Source: Isoetes taiwanensis (lineage: Eukaryota > Streptophyta > Lycopodiopsida > Isoetales > Isoetaceae). From it: a stretch of DNA of 64,000 nt. The stretch is taken from assembly GCA_021234155.1 (NCBI GenBank), contig JAJEKV010000059.1, positions 7,632,779-7,696,778 on the forward strand. Reading direction: 5' to 3'. The position numbers and the translations under genes are program-made. This document shows, piece after piece, positions 11,050 to 21,899 of the stretch (position 1 is the first letter of the stretch; every line of letters starts with the position of its first letter). Below the pieces are notes generated by a model. That model was not told the origin of the DNA and made no database searches. It worked only from the letters and a program-made list of their open reading frames with translations.

Positions 11050-12000
11050 TTAGAAATTGGTTCCCTTTGCCTTTTTCTCTATCCCATGTTTCCACTTTTT
11101 CTTTCCCATTTTCATTTTCCTACATACTTTCCTTTTTCCTTTTCTCATTTCCCCTACACATTTATGTTTCCCTTTTTTCTTTTTTAGCCATCTCTTCCCC
11201 TTTTCTCTCTTTTTCTTTTATTGACGGACTTTTTCCCTTCCCTTTTCATCCTTCCCCTGCCCTCCCCCTTCTTTTCTTTTTTCTCTTTCACCTTCGCTTT
11301 TTCCATGCCCTTTTTTTCATTCCCATTTTCTCACATTTTCCAGGTGCCCATTTTTCTCCTTTCCCCACCCTCTTCTCCTTTTCCCCTCGCTCATTCCTAT
11401 CATTTTGTTTTCCTTTTTCATGCTCTTTCTGTCTTCCTTTTTCCCCTCTTCCCCTTTTTTCCATGCTCTTTTCCCTTTCTCTTCTGTCATTTCCCACTCT
11501 CATTTTTCTCGTGCCCTTATTCCCTTCCCTTCCCCCCTTTTCGCCCTCTTTTTTTTTTCTTTCCCTTTCCTTTTTATCCTTTCCCGCTTTTCCCCTTTTC
11601 ATGTGCTCTCTTTCCCTTCCCCCCCTTCTTTTTTTTTTCATTTTTCTCTTTCCCAATCTCGTGTCTTTTTCCGTTTCCTTTCTTCCACCTTTTTCATGTG
11701 CCCTTTTTCCTCTTTTTCCCAATCTCTTCCCTTTTCTATGCCCATTCCCCCTCCCTTTTTCTTTTTTCTTTCCTCACGCTCTTTTTTACCTCCTTTTTGC
11801 TGCTTCCTCACCCTTCATCCCTCTTTCCTCTTTTCCGGTGCTTTCCCCTCCTCTTTTCGCATTTTCCTCGTTCTAATTCCCTTCTCTTCCCCCCTTGTTG
11901 CCTCTCTTTTTCTTTTTCTTTTTCTTTTTCTTTTTCTTTTTCTTTTTCTTTTTCTTTTTCTTTTTCTTTTTCTTTTTCTTTTTCTTTTTCCTTTCCTTTT
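11050..12000 (+). repeat. Polypyrimidine tract, ends in (TTTTTC)n
   Basis: Nearly 1 kb is over 85 percent C+T by eye, built of CCCTTTTTCC-type blocks with a recurring CATGCCC or CATGCTC interruption every 60-90 bp. The right end (about 11903-11990) is a near-perfect (TTTTTC)n run of about 14 units. Long Phe/Ser/Pro frames (285 and 291 codons) are composition artefacts. The same motif style appears inverted at 21900-22520. Confidence 0.9.
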
Positions 12001-12726
12001 ATTACAGATTTGTGCAGTTTCTCCACTTCCCCTTTTCTTCGTTTCCTTTTTGGGTTGCCCCTAGGGGGGCAAACCCTTGTTTATATGGGTTTCTAGCATA
12101 TTCTAGGTATATGTTGGAATATACCTAGATATGCCGATGACTGCTCAAAACCTATTCTTCCCTGTAAACTGGCGGTCAGCTGAGTTATGGATTGCGGATT
12201 TTTGAACCGGCTAACTGGCGAGGTAGATTGAAGCTCCAATCTTGCATTCCTTATTCCTTTCATCTTTTTTATATTCCATCTTCTGGACTCCCTTGCACTC
12301 CTTTTCTATCTTTGAGAAGATATAGCAGCAAGCAATTTCGACAAAGGGGTGTTGCAGAAAAGAAAGAACAGCAGATAGAGGAACTCAGTAAGCAGGAACA
12401 ATGGCATATACTTGTCCTGAAAATCGTGTTTGTCCTGACAGCCTGAAACAATGGCATTTTGGGACCACGTATTGAAGAGCTGCAGACATCCATCATGCCC
12501 AGCTGTTGAAGACGCTTTGCAAGAAACGGTGAAAACCGACATGGATTGTTGCAGGAGCTTGTATAAAGAATGCCAGGTTAGTCCTTCAAAGTATCTCCCT
12601 TCTATCCATCTAATTAATTATCTATCTTCAAGGTATTTCCTTTCATTCTAAGAATGCCTTCCTTCTTACCCACAGCGAAAAGAATTATCTTCCTTTCTCA
12701 AAAGAAGCATTTTTTGATCTATCCTG

Positions 12727-12930
12727 GCTGCCTTAAACGTTGATGCTGACGTAGAATGCCGAAGATTTGTTGTGGACACCAATGCTTTCAACCACTCTCT
12801 ATTTAGGGATCTGCTTCACAGATCTGCCCAAGAGTTTGGATTTGAGTACAATGGTGGTCTTACCATTCCATGTGATCCATCTGTTTGAGCTTTTCTTGTG
12901 GATCATGTCACACTCTGAGCTTTCATCTTC
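12727..12930 (+). pseudogene. SAUR-family auxin-responsive protein, broken copy
   Basis: One frame reads ECRRFVVDTNAFNHSLFRDL, then LHRSAQEFGFEYNGGLTIPC and CDPSV. This is the hallmark core of SAUR (small auxin up RNA) proteins, where RRFVV, HPLF-RDLL, EEFGF and GGLTIPC are conserved. A TGA at 12886-12888 interrupts the frame just before AFLVDHV, which is the expected continuation. No start codon and no upstream KGH-AVYVG block are seen, so the 5' part is missing or unrecognisable. Intact SAURs act in auxin-driven cell expansion through PP2C.D phosphatase inhibition. This copy is unlikely to do so. It lies just upstream of the L1-like insertion. Confidence 0.8.
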
Positions 12931-13337
12931 AATGTCTAGCTCAGATGTGGATGATCTCTTGCAATTTTACTCCTCATGAGATTGTCAACACATGAATTGT
13001 ACAGAATTAGGCTTAGGGGCAAAGATTGTTGCTAAATTTCGACAGTAATAGATAATGTAACAGTGCTCGAAAATTTCAGATAGATCTTTGGAACTTACCA
13101 GTTGGAGTTTATTTTTAGGTTAATGAGCATAAAATTTCTGTAGAAATATTATAAAAGTAACCCATCACATCGAAAGTTCTCAATGACTGGAGACCTATCT
13201 CTTTAACAAATTCTTCCTATAAAATTTGTGCCAAAATAATTGCAAATAGGATCAAAGGTCATCTTCAAAAGGTCATTAGCTATTGCCAATCTGCATTTTT
13301 ACCAAACAGATTTATTCTTGACAATTATATTGCTGCC

Positions 13338-15425
13338 ATGGAGGGCCTTCATTGGAATTCTCTAACTAATCAGAACTGCATCCTCTTGAAGCTTGATTTC
13401 TCCAAAGCCTTTGACACAGTGAGGTGGGATTTTCTGGAGTTTGCTTTGACTAAGCTTGGTTTCTCTGATAAAATTATAAAGTTGATCCTTGGCCTCAATC
13501 AAAGATCTCAGTCTGCTATCTTAATTAATGGCTCTCCTACCAAATTCTTCCATCTCAGCCGAGGAGTCAGGCAAGGTTGCCCCCTTGCCCCATATTTATT
13601 CTTGGCTGTGGCTCAAATGCTCACATCTGCCATTCATTTCCATCAAACTGTCAATGATCTCCATGGCCTAAATCTGCCTGATAATTCCTCTCTTACCATC
13701 TCACAATATGCAGATGATACTTTCACTTTTCTCAAAAATGATCCTGACAATATTGAGTTCTTCTTCAAAATTATAGAGTCCTTTAGTGCTGCCTCGGGTG
13801 TCCATTTGAATAAGGAGAAATGTGTTATCATTGGCGACATCTCAGTTGACAATATCTTGGGCATTAAATGTGTACATTCCAATGACTCTACCAAGCTGCT
13901 AGGTATGCCTTTGTCCTCTAATCCCTCTATTAAAGGCCTCTGGTCCCCAATTATCTCCAGGATAAAGAAGAAATTATCAAACTATGGCAATTGTTTATCT
14001 TTAGCTGGCAGAACCATTATTGCCAACTCTGTCATAGCCAGCTCCCACATTTACTTCTCTTCAGCCCTTCTTGCCCCGAAATCTATCTATCAGCAGCTTG
14101 AGAGAATCATTAGAAACTTTATTTGGGGTAAGCATCATATGGTCAATTGGAAATCTATTGCCAGAGGTAAATATCAAGGGGGTCTTGGATGTAAGAATCT
14201 TCTATTTCAAGGCTATGCCCTTGCTGGTAAATATGTTTGGAGATCCCTCTTTCATGGTAATAATCCTGCTTCTATCTTTATCAAATATTGGCTCTCTTGT
14301 AGTCATATCAAAGGTCATCCTTCTATTTTGCATCAATTACCTTATTCTGCCTTTTTCAATCTGAAATCTGGTGCAAACACATCTTCCCTTATGAGAAATC
14401 TTATTCTTGCATGGAATTTCTCTCACAAAGCTTTCAATCATGTGGAGCTTCAGAAGTGTAACCTAAGCTCATCTATTTTCTGGAATCCTCTTCTATCCAA
14501 TGACAATTCTACACCTCTAGCTGTTATTCATCCCAGGATATATAAAAAATGGAGCACTCATAACATCTTGACCTTAGGTGATCTGAGACAGGGTAATAGG
14601 TGGATTACTTGGACTGCCTTCAGGCATAGAATAAGGGGGACCTCAACAGACAGGACTCTTTTTAAGTGCATTATCCAATCATTCAACTGTCATAATATTG
14701 AAGCAAATATAAATTCCAATATTGATTGGACTCTGAACAATAAAGGCATTTACAAAGTCTCATTGATTTATAAATTCTTGAACAAGCCTACTTCAGCATC
14801 CAAAGCTAAGAATTTCTGGAATATCTCTGAGGAATCTGAGTCTAAACTTTTCAAAAGTGTATGGAATTCTTACCTCACCCCGAAGATAAATTATTTTATT
14901 TGGCTTTTAGCTAATGGTAGTGTTCCAAATCTTATCTCATTTGCCAAACATCAAGTCAGGAATGCTGATCCAATTGATACTCATTGCCCTCTGCATTGTA
15001 ATGAATTGGAAGATATGAATCATATTTTTAACTGCCCCAAGCTGGATTCTTTATGGAATTGGTTTGAATACCATTTTGCTATTCCCAAGCCCACCTCCCT
15101 CTTAAATTTTCTCTCAAATGATGATGCTTTCTTAAACTCTTTATCCTTTACTGCTTTATGGAACATATGGAAACACAGAAATAGATGTTTTCATGGCAAG
15201 CATTCTGTCTCATGCACGTGGATTAAATTGCATATTATTTATGACCTTGAACTAGCAGCTTCATGCAATAAAAACAGCAAAGACAATCATTTTGAAGACA
15301 GATGGAACAACTTGGGAGTATTTTATGGTTCATTTAATCTCTTTAGATTGCATTGTCATGAAGAATTTTCTAACTCAGATTTATTATCTATCAGACTATA
15401 TCAACAACCTGAGGGCAGATCTTAG
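13338..15425 (+). CDS. LINE ORF2 fragment: reverse transcriptase + zf-RVT
   Basis: The frame is open back to 13161 and reads LNDWRPISLTNSSYKI from about 13180, so the first ATG at 13338 is internal to the domain rather than a true start. Counting from that Met, FSKAFD with the first catalytic Asp (LDF) is at residues 20-26, GVRQGCPLAPYLF at about 76-88, and YADD at 124-127. All catalytic residues are intact. Thumb-like region follows (LLGMPLSS, GRTIIANSV, NFIWG). Near residues 550-567, C-P-L-H-C-(x7)-H-(x3)-C forms a zf-RVT zinc-binding motif, as in plant L1 ORF2. The endonuclease domain is missing. The product would copy LINE RNA at the nick site, but this truncated copy should be non-autonomous. 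There are no stops or frameshifts in 695 codons. Confidence 0.93.
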   Translation: MEGLHWNSLTNQNCILLKLDFSKAFDTVRWDFLEFALTKLGFSDKIIKLILGLNQRSQSAILINGSPTKFFHLSRGVRQGCPLAPYLFLAVAQMLTSAIHFHQTVNDLHGLNLPDNSSLTISQYADDTFTFLKNDPDNIEFFFKIIESFSAASGVHLNKEKCVIIGDISVDNILGIKCVHSNDSTKLLGMPLSSNPSIKGLWSPIISRIKKKLSNYGNCLSLAGRTIIANSVIASSHIYFSSALLAPKSIYQQLERIIRNFIWGKHHMVNWKSIARGKYQGGLGCKNLLFQGYALAGKYVWRSLFHGNNPASIFIKYWLSCSHIKGHPSILHQLPYSAFFNLKSGANTSSLMRNLILAWNFSHKAFNHVELQKCNLSSSIFWNPLLSNDNSTPLAVIHPRIYKKWSTHNILTLGDLRQGNRWITWTAFRHRIRGTSTDRTLFKCIIQSFNCHNIEANINSNIDWTLNNKGIYKVSLIYKFLNKPTSASKAKNFWNISEESESKLFKSVWNSYLTPKINYFIWLLANGSVPNLISFAKHQVRNADPIDTHCPLHCNELEDMNHIFNCPKLDSLWNWFEYHFAIPKPTSLLNFLSNDDAFLNSLSFTALWNIWKHRNRCFHGKHSVSCTWIKLHIIYDLELAASCNKNSKDNHFEDRWNNLGVFYGSFNLFRLHCHEEFSNSDLLSIRLYQQPEGRS

Positions 15426-15837
15426 ACGTGAATTACAGATTTTTGTGGAGCAGCTTGTGGATCAGGACATTGAATATTCTGAGGGCCTTTGGACAGGGAT
15501 AGTAAGGGGCAGAACAGACGTGGACATCTTAGATATTCCAGATTTGGAGATTGATTGGGCAATTGAATTCTGCAGAGGCACTTACCTTATGGTGGAATTA
15601 TGGTGGTTCCTGGAAAGATTTGGCACTTATATGACAGAGATTCAGTTTGATTACTACAGGGGCTGTTATTATTATCACAGGAGTATGGCTGATGCATATG
15701 GCTCCCTTATACTTCTCAGGGCTACTACACGTTATGGCACTTTGATTCAGGAATTAAATTGGGGAAATAACCACACTCTGATTATTCAGCTAGATTATCC
15801 CTCTCACTTCCATTATATTGACTCATATCTTTTCTAA
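15358..15837 (+). CDS. Overlapping ORF at LINE 3' end, unknown function
   Basis: An ATG at 15358 opens a 159-codon frame shifted +1 from ORF2, overlapping its last 68 bases and running to 15837, just before the 3'UTR. The product is acidic and rich in Trp and Tyr (DIPDLEIDWAIEFC, ELWWFLERFGTYMT, FDYYRGCYYYH). No family is recognised. It could be an extra ORF of this LINE lineage, or ORF2 sequence displaced by an old frameshift; the lack of stops and uniform composition favour a real reading frame. Classical L1 ORF2 ends soon after the zinc motif, so this tail is unusual. Confidence 0.55.
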   Translation: MKNFLTQIYYLSDYINNLRADLRRELQIFVEQLVDQDIEYSEGLWTGIVRGRTDVDILDIPDLEIDWAIEFCRGTYLMVELWWFLERFGTYMTEIQFDYYRGCYYYHRSMADAYGSLILLRATTRYGTLIQELNWGNNHTLIIQLDYPSHFHYIDSYLF

Positions 15838-16077
15838 TTCCTTTATCCTTTCCTTTTTGTCACTTCACCTTTTACCAATCTACATATTCTGACTCCAGAA
15901 CTCCCTTAAGTGCTTTCGCTTCAGTATCTAAACTTCGGGTTTTTTTTAACTAAGTTCATACTTAGTGTATTATTGTATTCACTACTACTTTTATTTACAT
16001 TGTCATATCTATACAGTGACAATGTGCTCTTTTGTATCTTTTTTACATAATTAATGGAAAAAACTTCATTCTCTCTC

Positions 16078-16105
<28 letters not shown>

Positions 16106-16108
<3 letters not shown>

Positions 16109-18420
16109 CTCAGTGGAACCTATGGAAAAATCTGTTGTTGAGATTGAAGAATACTCCTTTATGCTATATTCCGGCATGCAAACCAGTAAAAATGCAACTT
16201 AAAAGAGCATTCTTGTTATGGCAGAATTCTTGTAAGTCTATAGAATTGTGGAAATGTGAAGTAAATTTGGAAGAGAGCAAACAGTTGCGCAAGTTTGCAT
16301 GAAGCTTAAGGTTTGCAGCAAAATCCTAGAAAGAAGTTGCTCTCAAAGAACTGCATCAACTCTACTTCTACAAATTTCTACAAATTGCTGGCCGGGTTAG
16401 GAGCGCCTACTAGCCGATAACCAGATTTGCTTGCAGACTGGAGCAGATTTTGCAATGTTTGAAGAGAAGCTCCTAATTAGCTAGGGAGTTTGGAAACAAA
16501 GCAAGAAGGACCAGGTGGTGCAACTTGGAGTTGCTTGTAAAACCAAGAGTATATCTCTTGGGTCTTACTCAAAACAGGTATATAGTAGCTTTTCGCTAAG
16601 TACCATGCATGTAAAACTTATCTTGCTATAAACTTGGAAAAGAAAGGATTATCTCATATAAATAGCTAAGTTCGTATCAACATATCTTTAAACACAATGC
16701 TCAGAGTTTTGATATGATTTAGCACAAATCTATTTCTGAAGAATTGTGCAGCAATTGGAGCTATGGAAATCTTGGGCCTCAATATATTAAATGCATTGGT
16801 CCTCCTTGTGCTGGCTCCTTGACATACCAAGTCAATCTTTCTAGAAGGAGCAATCTGTACATCATTTCAATTTCAGAGGCTCTTTTTAACGATGTGCCCA
16901 AATCAAGCATGCTAAAGATAGTCCATTCATTATCTGGTGCTGCAACCTTACCCCTTCTCTATTTTCTACAGATTACAGCATTAAAGAGCAGATCTGCTTA
17001 GATGCATCCTCTATGTCTCAACAATATGAAGTTGTTCAACAAAATTTTACAGAGTCAATATTCTATGGTGGCTGGACATTGGACAAAGTTTATGCTTTCC
17101 AACTGCTGCAAGAAGAAGCATAGGCTGCTTGGAATATCTTTGTTTCTGTCCGTGTTGTGGCAAAGGTGGCATCCAGGACTTCTAATACTTTGGTTACTTC
17201 TGGTTAGATGTCTTCATACACTTCGGAAGATTTATCTTCATTGTATTTCATTTGGTTGATATATAAACAGAAGCTTAAAAATAATTTCTTATGTGTGCAG
17301 GTGGTACAAATTCTATGCAACATCTGGAAGAAAGCTAATGCAACCAGATGCTCAAAAAGAGCAACGATAAAACGGGAAGGTAATAGGTACTAGATCTATT
17401 TACCCGACTTAAGAAGTAATTCTTCTTCTATAAATTTTGTTGTGCATGCCATTTGAAGCTGAAATAGAGAAAGCATCCTCAAGTGTGTCCCTGTGTTTTG
17501 TTCTAGTGTAGAGATGGAAAGATGGCTTTCTGCCACCTCACTGGGTCCATATAAAATAAATCTGCAATTCCATCTAGAGACTTAAGTCTCACCTAGCATA
17601 GAAGTCTTTGAAATCCATTAAAAGACACATTCAGCTAGATCCTCATGCAATTGACTGACGGTGAGCAGATAACTCAAAGCAAATTATTGGAAAAAGTGAT
17701 GAAGGGATATGAGATGGGACGATTGTAACCTAAAGGAATTAGTTTTTCATATAGATCTTCCACTTTTTGAAGTACGCGAAAAGCATGTAGGCCAATCTCC
17801 AATTCATAATTTGGATTGTTCTAGATTCATGTCGCAACAGAGAAGGAGCATCTCTATTATTCTCATCTAAGCCAACAAATACTTAATAGCAAGAAGTACA
17901 AATGTTCCAACTATTAGTTCTCCCTTCTAGCATATTAATGCCTCATGGAAAGACAATAAGTATTGCAAAGGATGATGCGGAATTACAAAACCATGATGTT
18001 GACCTATATTTGGGGAAATCCCAGCTTTAATTAACAATGTCAAAGTTAATGAGCTTTAGTTAACAATGTCAAAGTTAATGATAGTTAAAAGTGCCAATGT
18101 GACAAATTGAATTGATGGATAATATTAAAGCATTATCTCATCGTTGTAGAATGACATATTCAGATGATGGTAAGAGTATTCCCATGCCCATGAATTCAGA
18201 ACCCTGAATAGGGTGACAAACTAGAATTTAGAATTCTGAAGAAAACATTATCTATGGGTTCTTATAAGAAGACAAGTCTGACGTTGATGAAGTCAAGTAC
18301 AAGATCGATGATGAAGACAAAGAAAAGGCATATTGAGCTCAAAAGGGTGGTTGTAGTATCCTTTTATATGTATTGTTATATTTGTAATATTTGTTGCTGA
18401 TTGAATGAGTCTTTTTATTA
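16106..18420. other. Host-like flank, no recognised gene
   Basis: AT-rich sequence resuming immediately after the LINE target duplication. Open frames at 16744-17001, 17002-17259 and 17208-17393 are short and match nothing I recognise. A 22-bp segment around TTAACAATGTCAAAGTTAAT is tandemly duplicated at 18033-18082. Possible exons cannot be excluded. Confidence 0.4.
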
Positions 18421-20290
18421 CATTTATCCTTTGTCTTGTATATTACCTTGAGTATTTTCTTTTGCTTTTGGACAAATTGCCCATGATTAGTTGAATAAAC
18501 AAGAAATTGTACCAAAGTCTGGTTTTGTGGGTTTTATTAGATGGATTGCAAGTCTCACTTTGGTGCAGATATGATTTGAAGCAATACATGGTATACTCAA
18601 TAATGTTGATGATGATCCAAATATACATTCTTGTTAGCATAGCATGCATAATTTGGCCTTAACTGATGCTGAATTCAGCTCATGCTTGATGAATGTGAAA
18701 TCTACACACAACTTTTAATTCAATTCAAAATCCTCAACATATGCAGGCAGGTATGCACATAAATGAAACAACATAATACTAGAAACGTGTGCCCAGCGAT
18801 GTCGGGCATTAGTCATGGACGCGTGGAATGTATATATGTGGAGTTTATAGGTGAAATATAGAGTTATAAATGTAATCATGTCCATAGATGTAATGATGTG
18901 TCAAATAATGTCCATAGACATAATGGGATAATATTGTAATAAGATTGGGAAGGCCAGGCATTAATCATGGACACATGGAATAGGCAAACATAATAGAATA
19001 CAAAGACCCTAAACCAAACCCTTTGGAATTGTCTCCATTTATAAAAGATATAAAAACAGTCACAATATCCTATCTAGACACACAAATCCTACATTCCTAG
19101 CCCTAAAACTAAAACCCTAAGTTTGTGTTATGGTGATATGGTTGATATCATTGCCTGCTCCATCTAGGAGTTGCATGTTAGATTGATTTTTTTTTAGAAC
19201 TAAGAGTATGGTAAAGTTGTAACCCCTATATCCTAAATCAAACCCTTTGGAATGGTCTCCAACTTTACCCATCTTGTTCTAGACAATACCAAGGCATATC
19301 TTCTGCTCCTAAAACTAAGTCAAAATTGCCCTTGCTTGTCACCTTTTTTGATACGGCTTTCCACTAATCAAATATTCTTGAAAGTGCAGGTCTCAGGCAC
19401 ATTGAGATTGAATATAACTGGCGACAACAAGGTCGTGAAGATATGCAATTGCTTGCAACAAGGTAGTGTCGGATAGTGTCTACGAGACGTGTGGCAACAA
19501 TGACATGACGAAAGAGTTAACAATGTTCGGTGACATTGACACTACATCCAAGACGTTACATGTGTAGGAGCATTTCTTGACAGGAGCATTTCTTGACAAT
19601 AGTAGAGCACTGGCTACAATGAAGACAGATCCTCGATCATTGCGCCAAAGCGTATTGAAGAGCCGGGGTAAATACAAGTTTGAGCTGAACCAAAGGACTC
19701 CAAATCATTGCCTTCGATAGGCCTAGGCTCAGAACTCGACCCATAACTATTGAGCAACAAAAGACATGCCTTTTCATTTTTAAGTAGCTTTACTTTGCTT
19801 GCAACTTCCATGTATTTCATGCTATTAAATTCTTAGCAACCTTCTTTAATTTATAAGATCGAGTTCTTCCACGTCCTGAACAAAATTGACATGCAAAACA
19901 ATTGACAGTTCCTAAGTCCTTTTGCAACCCCCTCCCCAACCCCTTCTTTTTGTCTCACTAGCAATTTCAGACAACTAAAAGATCAAACTATAATGTGCAA
20001 AGCTTTTTAAGCATAGATATGCTAAATGCAAAGCTCGGTTGTGCAAACCCATCGAAATTTAGTGCACATATTATCAGCAAACATGTATTTCCATTCTCTG
20101 CTCTTATATTAGACTTGTCCTTATGCTTTTGCAATCCTTGTTCCATGTCGAGGATCGGAGATTTCTTCAGGCCAATTTTCATAAAATCATGGTAGCAAGT
20201 ATTGTATTGTTTTGAAGTAGCAATTTTGATTGATTGCGAAAATATGACTCTGAATTATAATTTAAACCACTTCACCTTCGTGCCATGGAC
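18420..20290. other. Unassigned DNA with small duplications
   Basis: AAACCCTTTGGAAT-GTCTCC with its leader occurs at about 19005-19040 and again at 19235-19262. A 23-bp segment around GGAGCATTTCTTGACA is tandemly duplicated at 19568-19600. A motif at 18780-18815 (TACTAGAAACGTGTGCCC...GTCGGGCA) has a faint resemblance to plant Helitron 5' ends, not enough to call one. No gene is supported. Confidence 0.4.
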
Positions 20291-20299
20291 CCTCCGTGG

Positions 20300-21515
20300 G
20301 CAGCACCTTGTTTCTTTTTTGTTTTCCCCCCTCTTTTTCATTTCCCTCCCCCCCCTTTTTGTTTTTCTTTCTTTCCTTTTTCCTTTTCCTTTCCTTTTTT
20401 CTTCTTCCCCTTTCTTCCATTCTAGCTTTTATTCTTTTTTTCTTTACCCTTTTTCACTTTAATTCTTTTTGCTTTTACCCTTTTTACCTTTTTGTTTTTT
20501 CCTTTTTCCTTTTTCCTCTTTCCATTTTTCCTTCTTCTTTTTTTCTCCTTTATCTTTTTTTGCCCTTCCCCTTTTCTTTTTTCCTTCTCCCATTCCCTTT
20601 TCGACTATCGTTTTGAGTGAATTTTAGCCATCGGTTCTTTTACCTTCCCCTTTCCCTTTTTTCCTTCTCTTTCCCTTTTTTTCTTCCTTGTCTTTTTTTT
20701 GTTACTTATATCTCCCTTCCTTTTTTTGTTTTCCTAGCTTTTATTCTTTTTTTCTTTACCTTTTTTCACTTTGTTTCTGTTTTATTTTACCCTTTTTACC
20801 TTTTTGCTTCTTTCCTCTTTTTTTTTTTTCCTTTTTTCTTTCTCCTTCCTTTTCCATTTTCCCTTCTCCTTTTTTCCCTTTATCTTTTTTTCCCTTCTCC
20901 TTTTCCTTTTTCCTTTTCTCTTTTCGACTATCAGATTTAGAGAATTTTGGCCATCGATCATTTTACCTTCCCCTTTTCCCCTTCTCTCCTTTTCTTTCAC
21001 ATTTCCCCTTCCTTGCTTTTTTTCCCTTTTCTCCCTTTCCCTTTTTGGTTTTTTATTTCCCTTTTTTTATTTGTTCTTATTTTCTAGTTTTTATTCTTTT
21101 TTTCTTTACTTTTTTTTTTTTTTCGCTTCGTTTCATTTTGCTTTTGCCCTTTTTACCTTTTTCCTTCTTTCCTCTTTTATGCATTTTTCTTTTTCCGTCT
21201 TTCCTTTCCTTGTTTTCCTTTTCTACTTTTTCCTTCCTTTATTTTTTCCCTTTATCTTTTTTTTTTCCCACTTCCCCTTTTCCTTTTATCTTTCCTTTTT
21301 CCCTTTTCCCATTCTCTTTCCCCTTTCCCCTTCCTTGCTTTTTTTGGTTCTTTTTCTCCCTTCCCATTTTTCGTTTTCTAGTTTCCCTTTTCCATTTTTT
21401 ATCTTTCCATATTCCTATTTCCCCTTTTCCCTTTCTTTTTTTCCTTTTGTCCTTCAATTTCTCCTTCCCTTTTTCCTTCCCCTTTTCTCTTTTTCCTTTG
21501 ATTGTTCGACTGTCG
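20300..21515 (+). repeat. Polypyrimidine tract with ~315-350-bp higher-order repeat
   Basis: The tract is almost pure C+T, broken by a recurring non-pyrimidine marker TCGACTATC (20606, 20923 and, as TCGACTGTC, about 21505). A block CTAGCTTTTATTC...CTTTACC recurs at about 20420, 20732 and 21083. The spacing is 312-351 bp, so this is a degenerate tandem array, not a simple microsatellite. Phe-rich frames of nearly 300 codons here are artefacts. Confidence 0.85.
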
Positions 21516-21654
21516 GATTGAGTGATTCATATCGAAGCAATGGTCAAGATGAAATTTTATTTGAAGACACGCACACATCATCTCTACTGTTGGTCGATCA
21601 AATCCTTGCCGTCCGATCTAGGTCTTCGTTGAAGACACACGCTATAATTTTATA

Positions 21655-21785
21655 ATATAAGAAGACGTGGAAAGAAATTTGGATTGATTTGGAACTAAGA
21701 CAATGGAGAGATTCAAATTGGATAAAATTTTCTGTCAATGAACTGTAAGAAAAAACCAGCAAACAATTTGTTGAATCATCTTATC
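21655..21785 (+). repeat. Third copy of the dispersed repeat
   Basis: The block with GGAGAGATTCAAATTGGATA and AAATTTTCTGTCAATGAACT, plus AAAAAACCAGCAAACA, parallels 6970-7045 in the foldback loop. It separates the pyrimidine tract on the left from the purine tract on the right and is followed by (TTATC)n. Confidence 0.6.
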
Positions 21786-21899
21786 TTATCTTATCTTATA
21801 TTATAATGTTTTAGCATGTTGTATCAAGCCCTAATTTGAATGGCAGAGATAATTTGATTGCATCCAAAGGTCGGGATTTATTGCACAGCTTCCCACCAC

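Larger units (their letters stand above)
13183..16105 (+). mobile_element. 5'-truncated L1-like LINE with poly(A) tail
   Basis: The element begins inside the reverse transcriptase domain, so the endonuclease and ORF1 are absent. It ends in a poly(A) run of about 27 at 16078-16105, preceded by TAATTAATGG-type 3'UTR. The 13-bp sequence AAGTTCTCAATGA at the left (13174-13186) and AAGTTCTCAGTGG just after the poly(A) (about 16104-16116) look like a target-site duplication with one or two mismatches. 5' truncation, A tail and flanking duplication are the signature of target-primed reverse transcription. The well-preserved frame indicates a fairly recent insertion. Confidence 0.88.

Noticed and set aside
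11019-12096. Phe/Ser/Pro-rich frames of 219-291 codons
   Set aside because: Low-complexity polypyrimidine DNA reads as Phe, Ser, Leu and Pro in all frames; no domain or start context.
18780-18830. Helitron 5' end (TACTAGAAACGTGTGCCC)
   Set aside because: Only a faint resemblance; no CTRR hairpin terminus or Rep/helicase ORF found.
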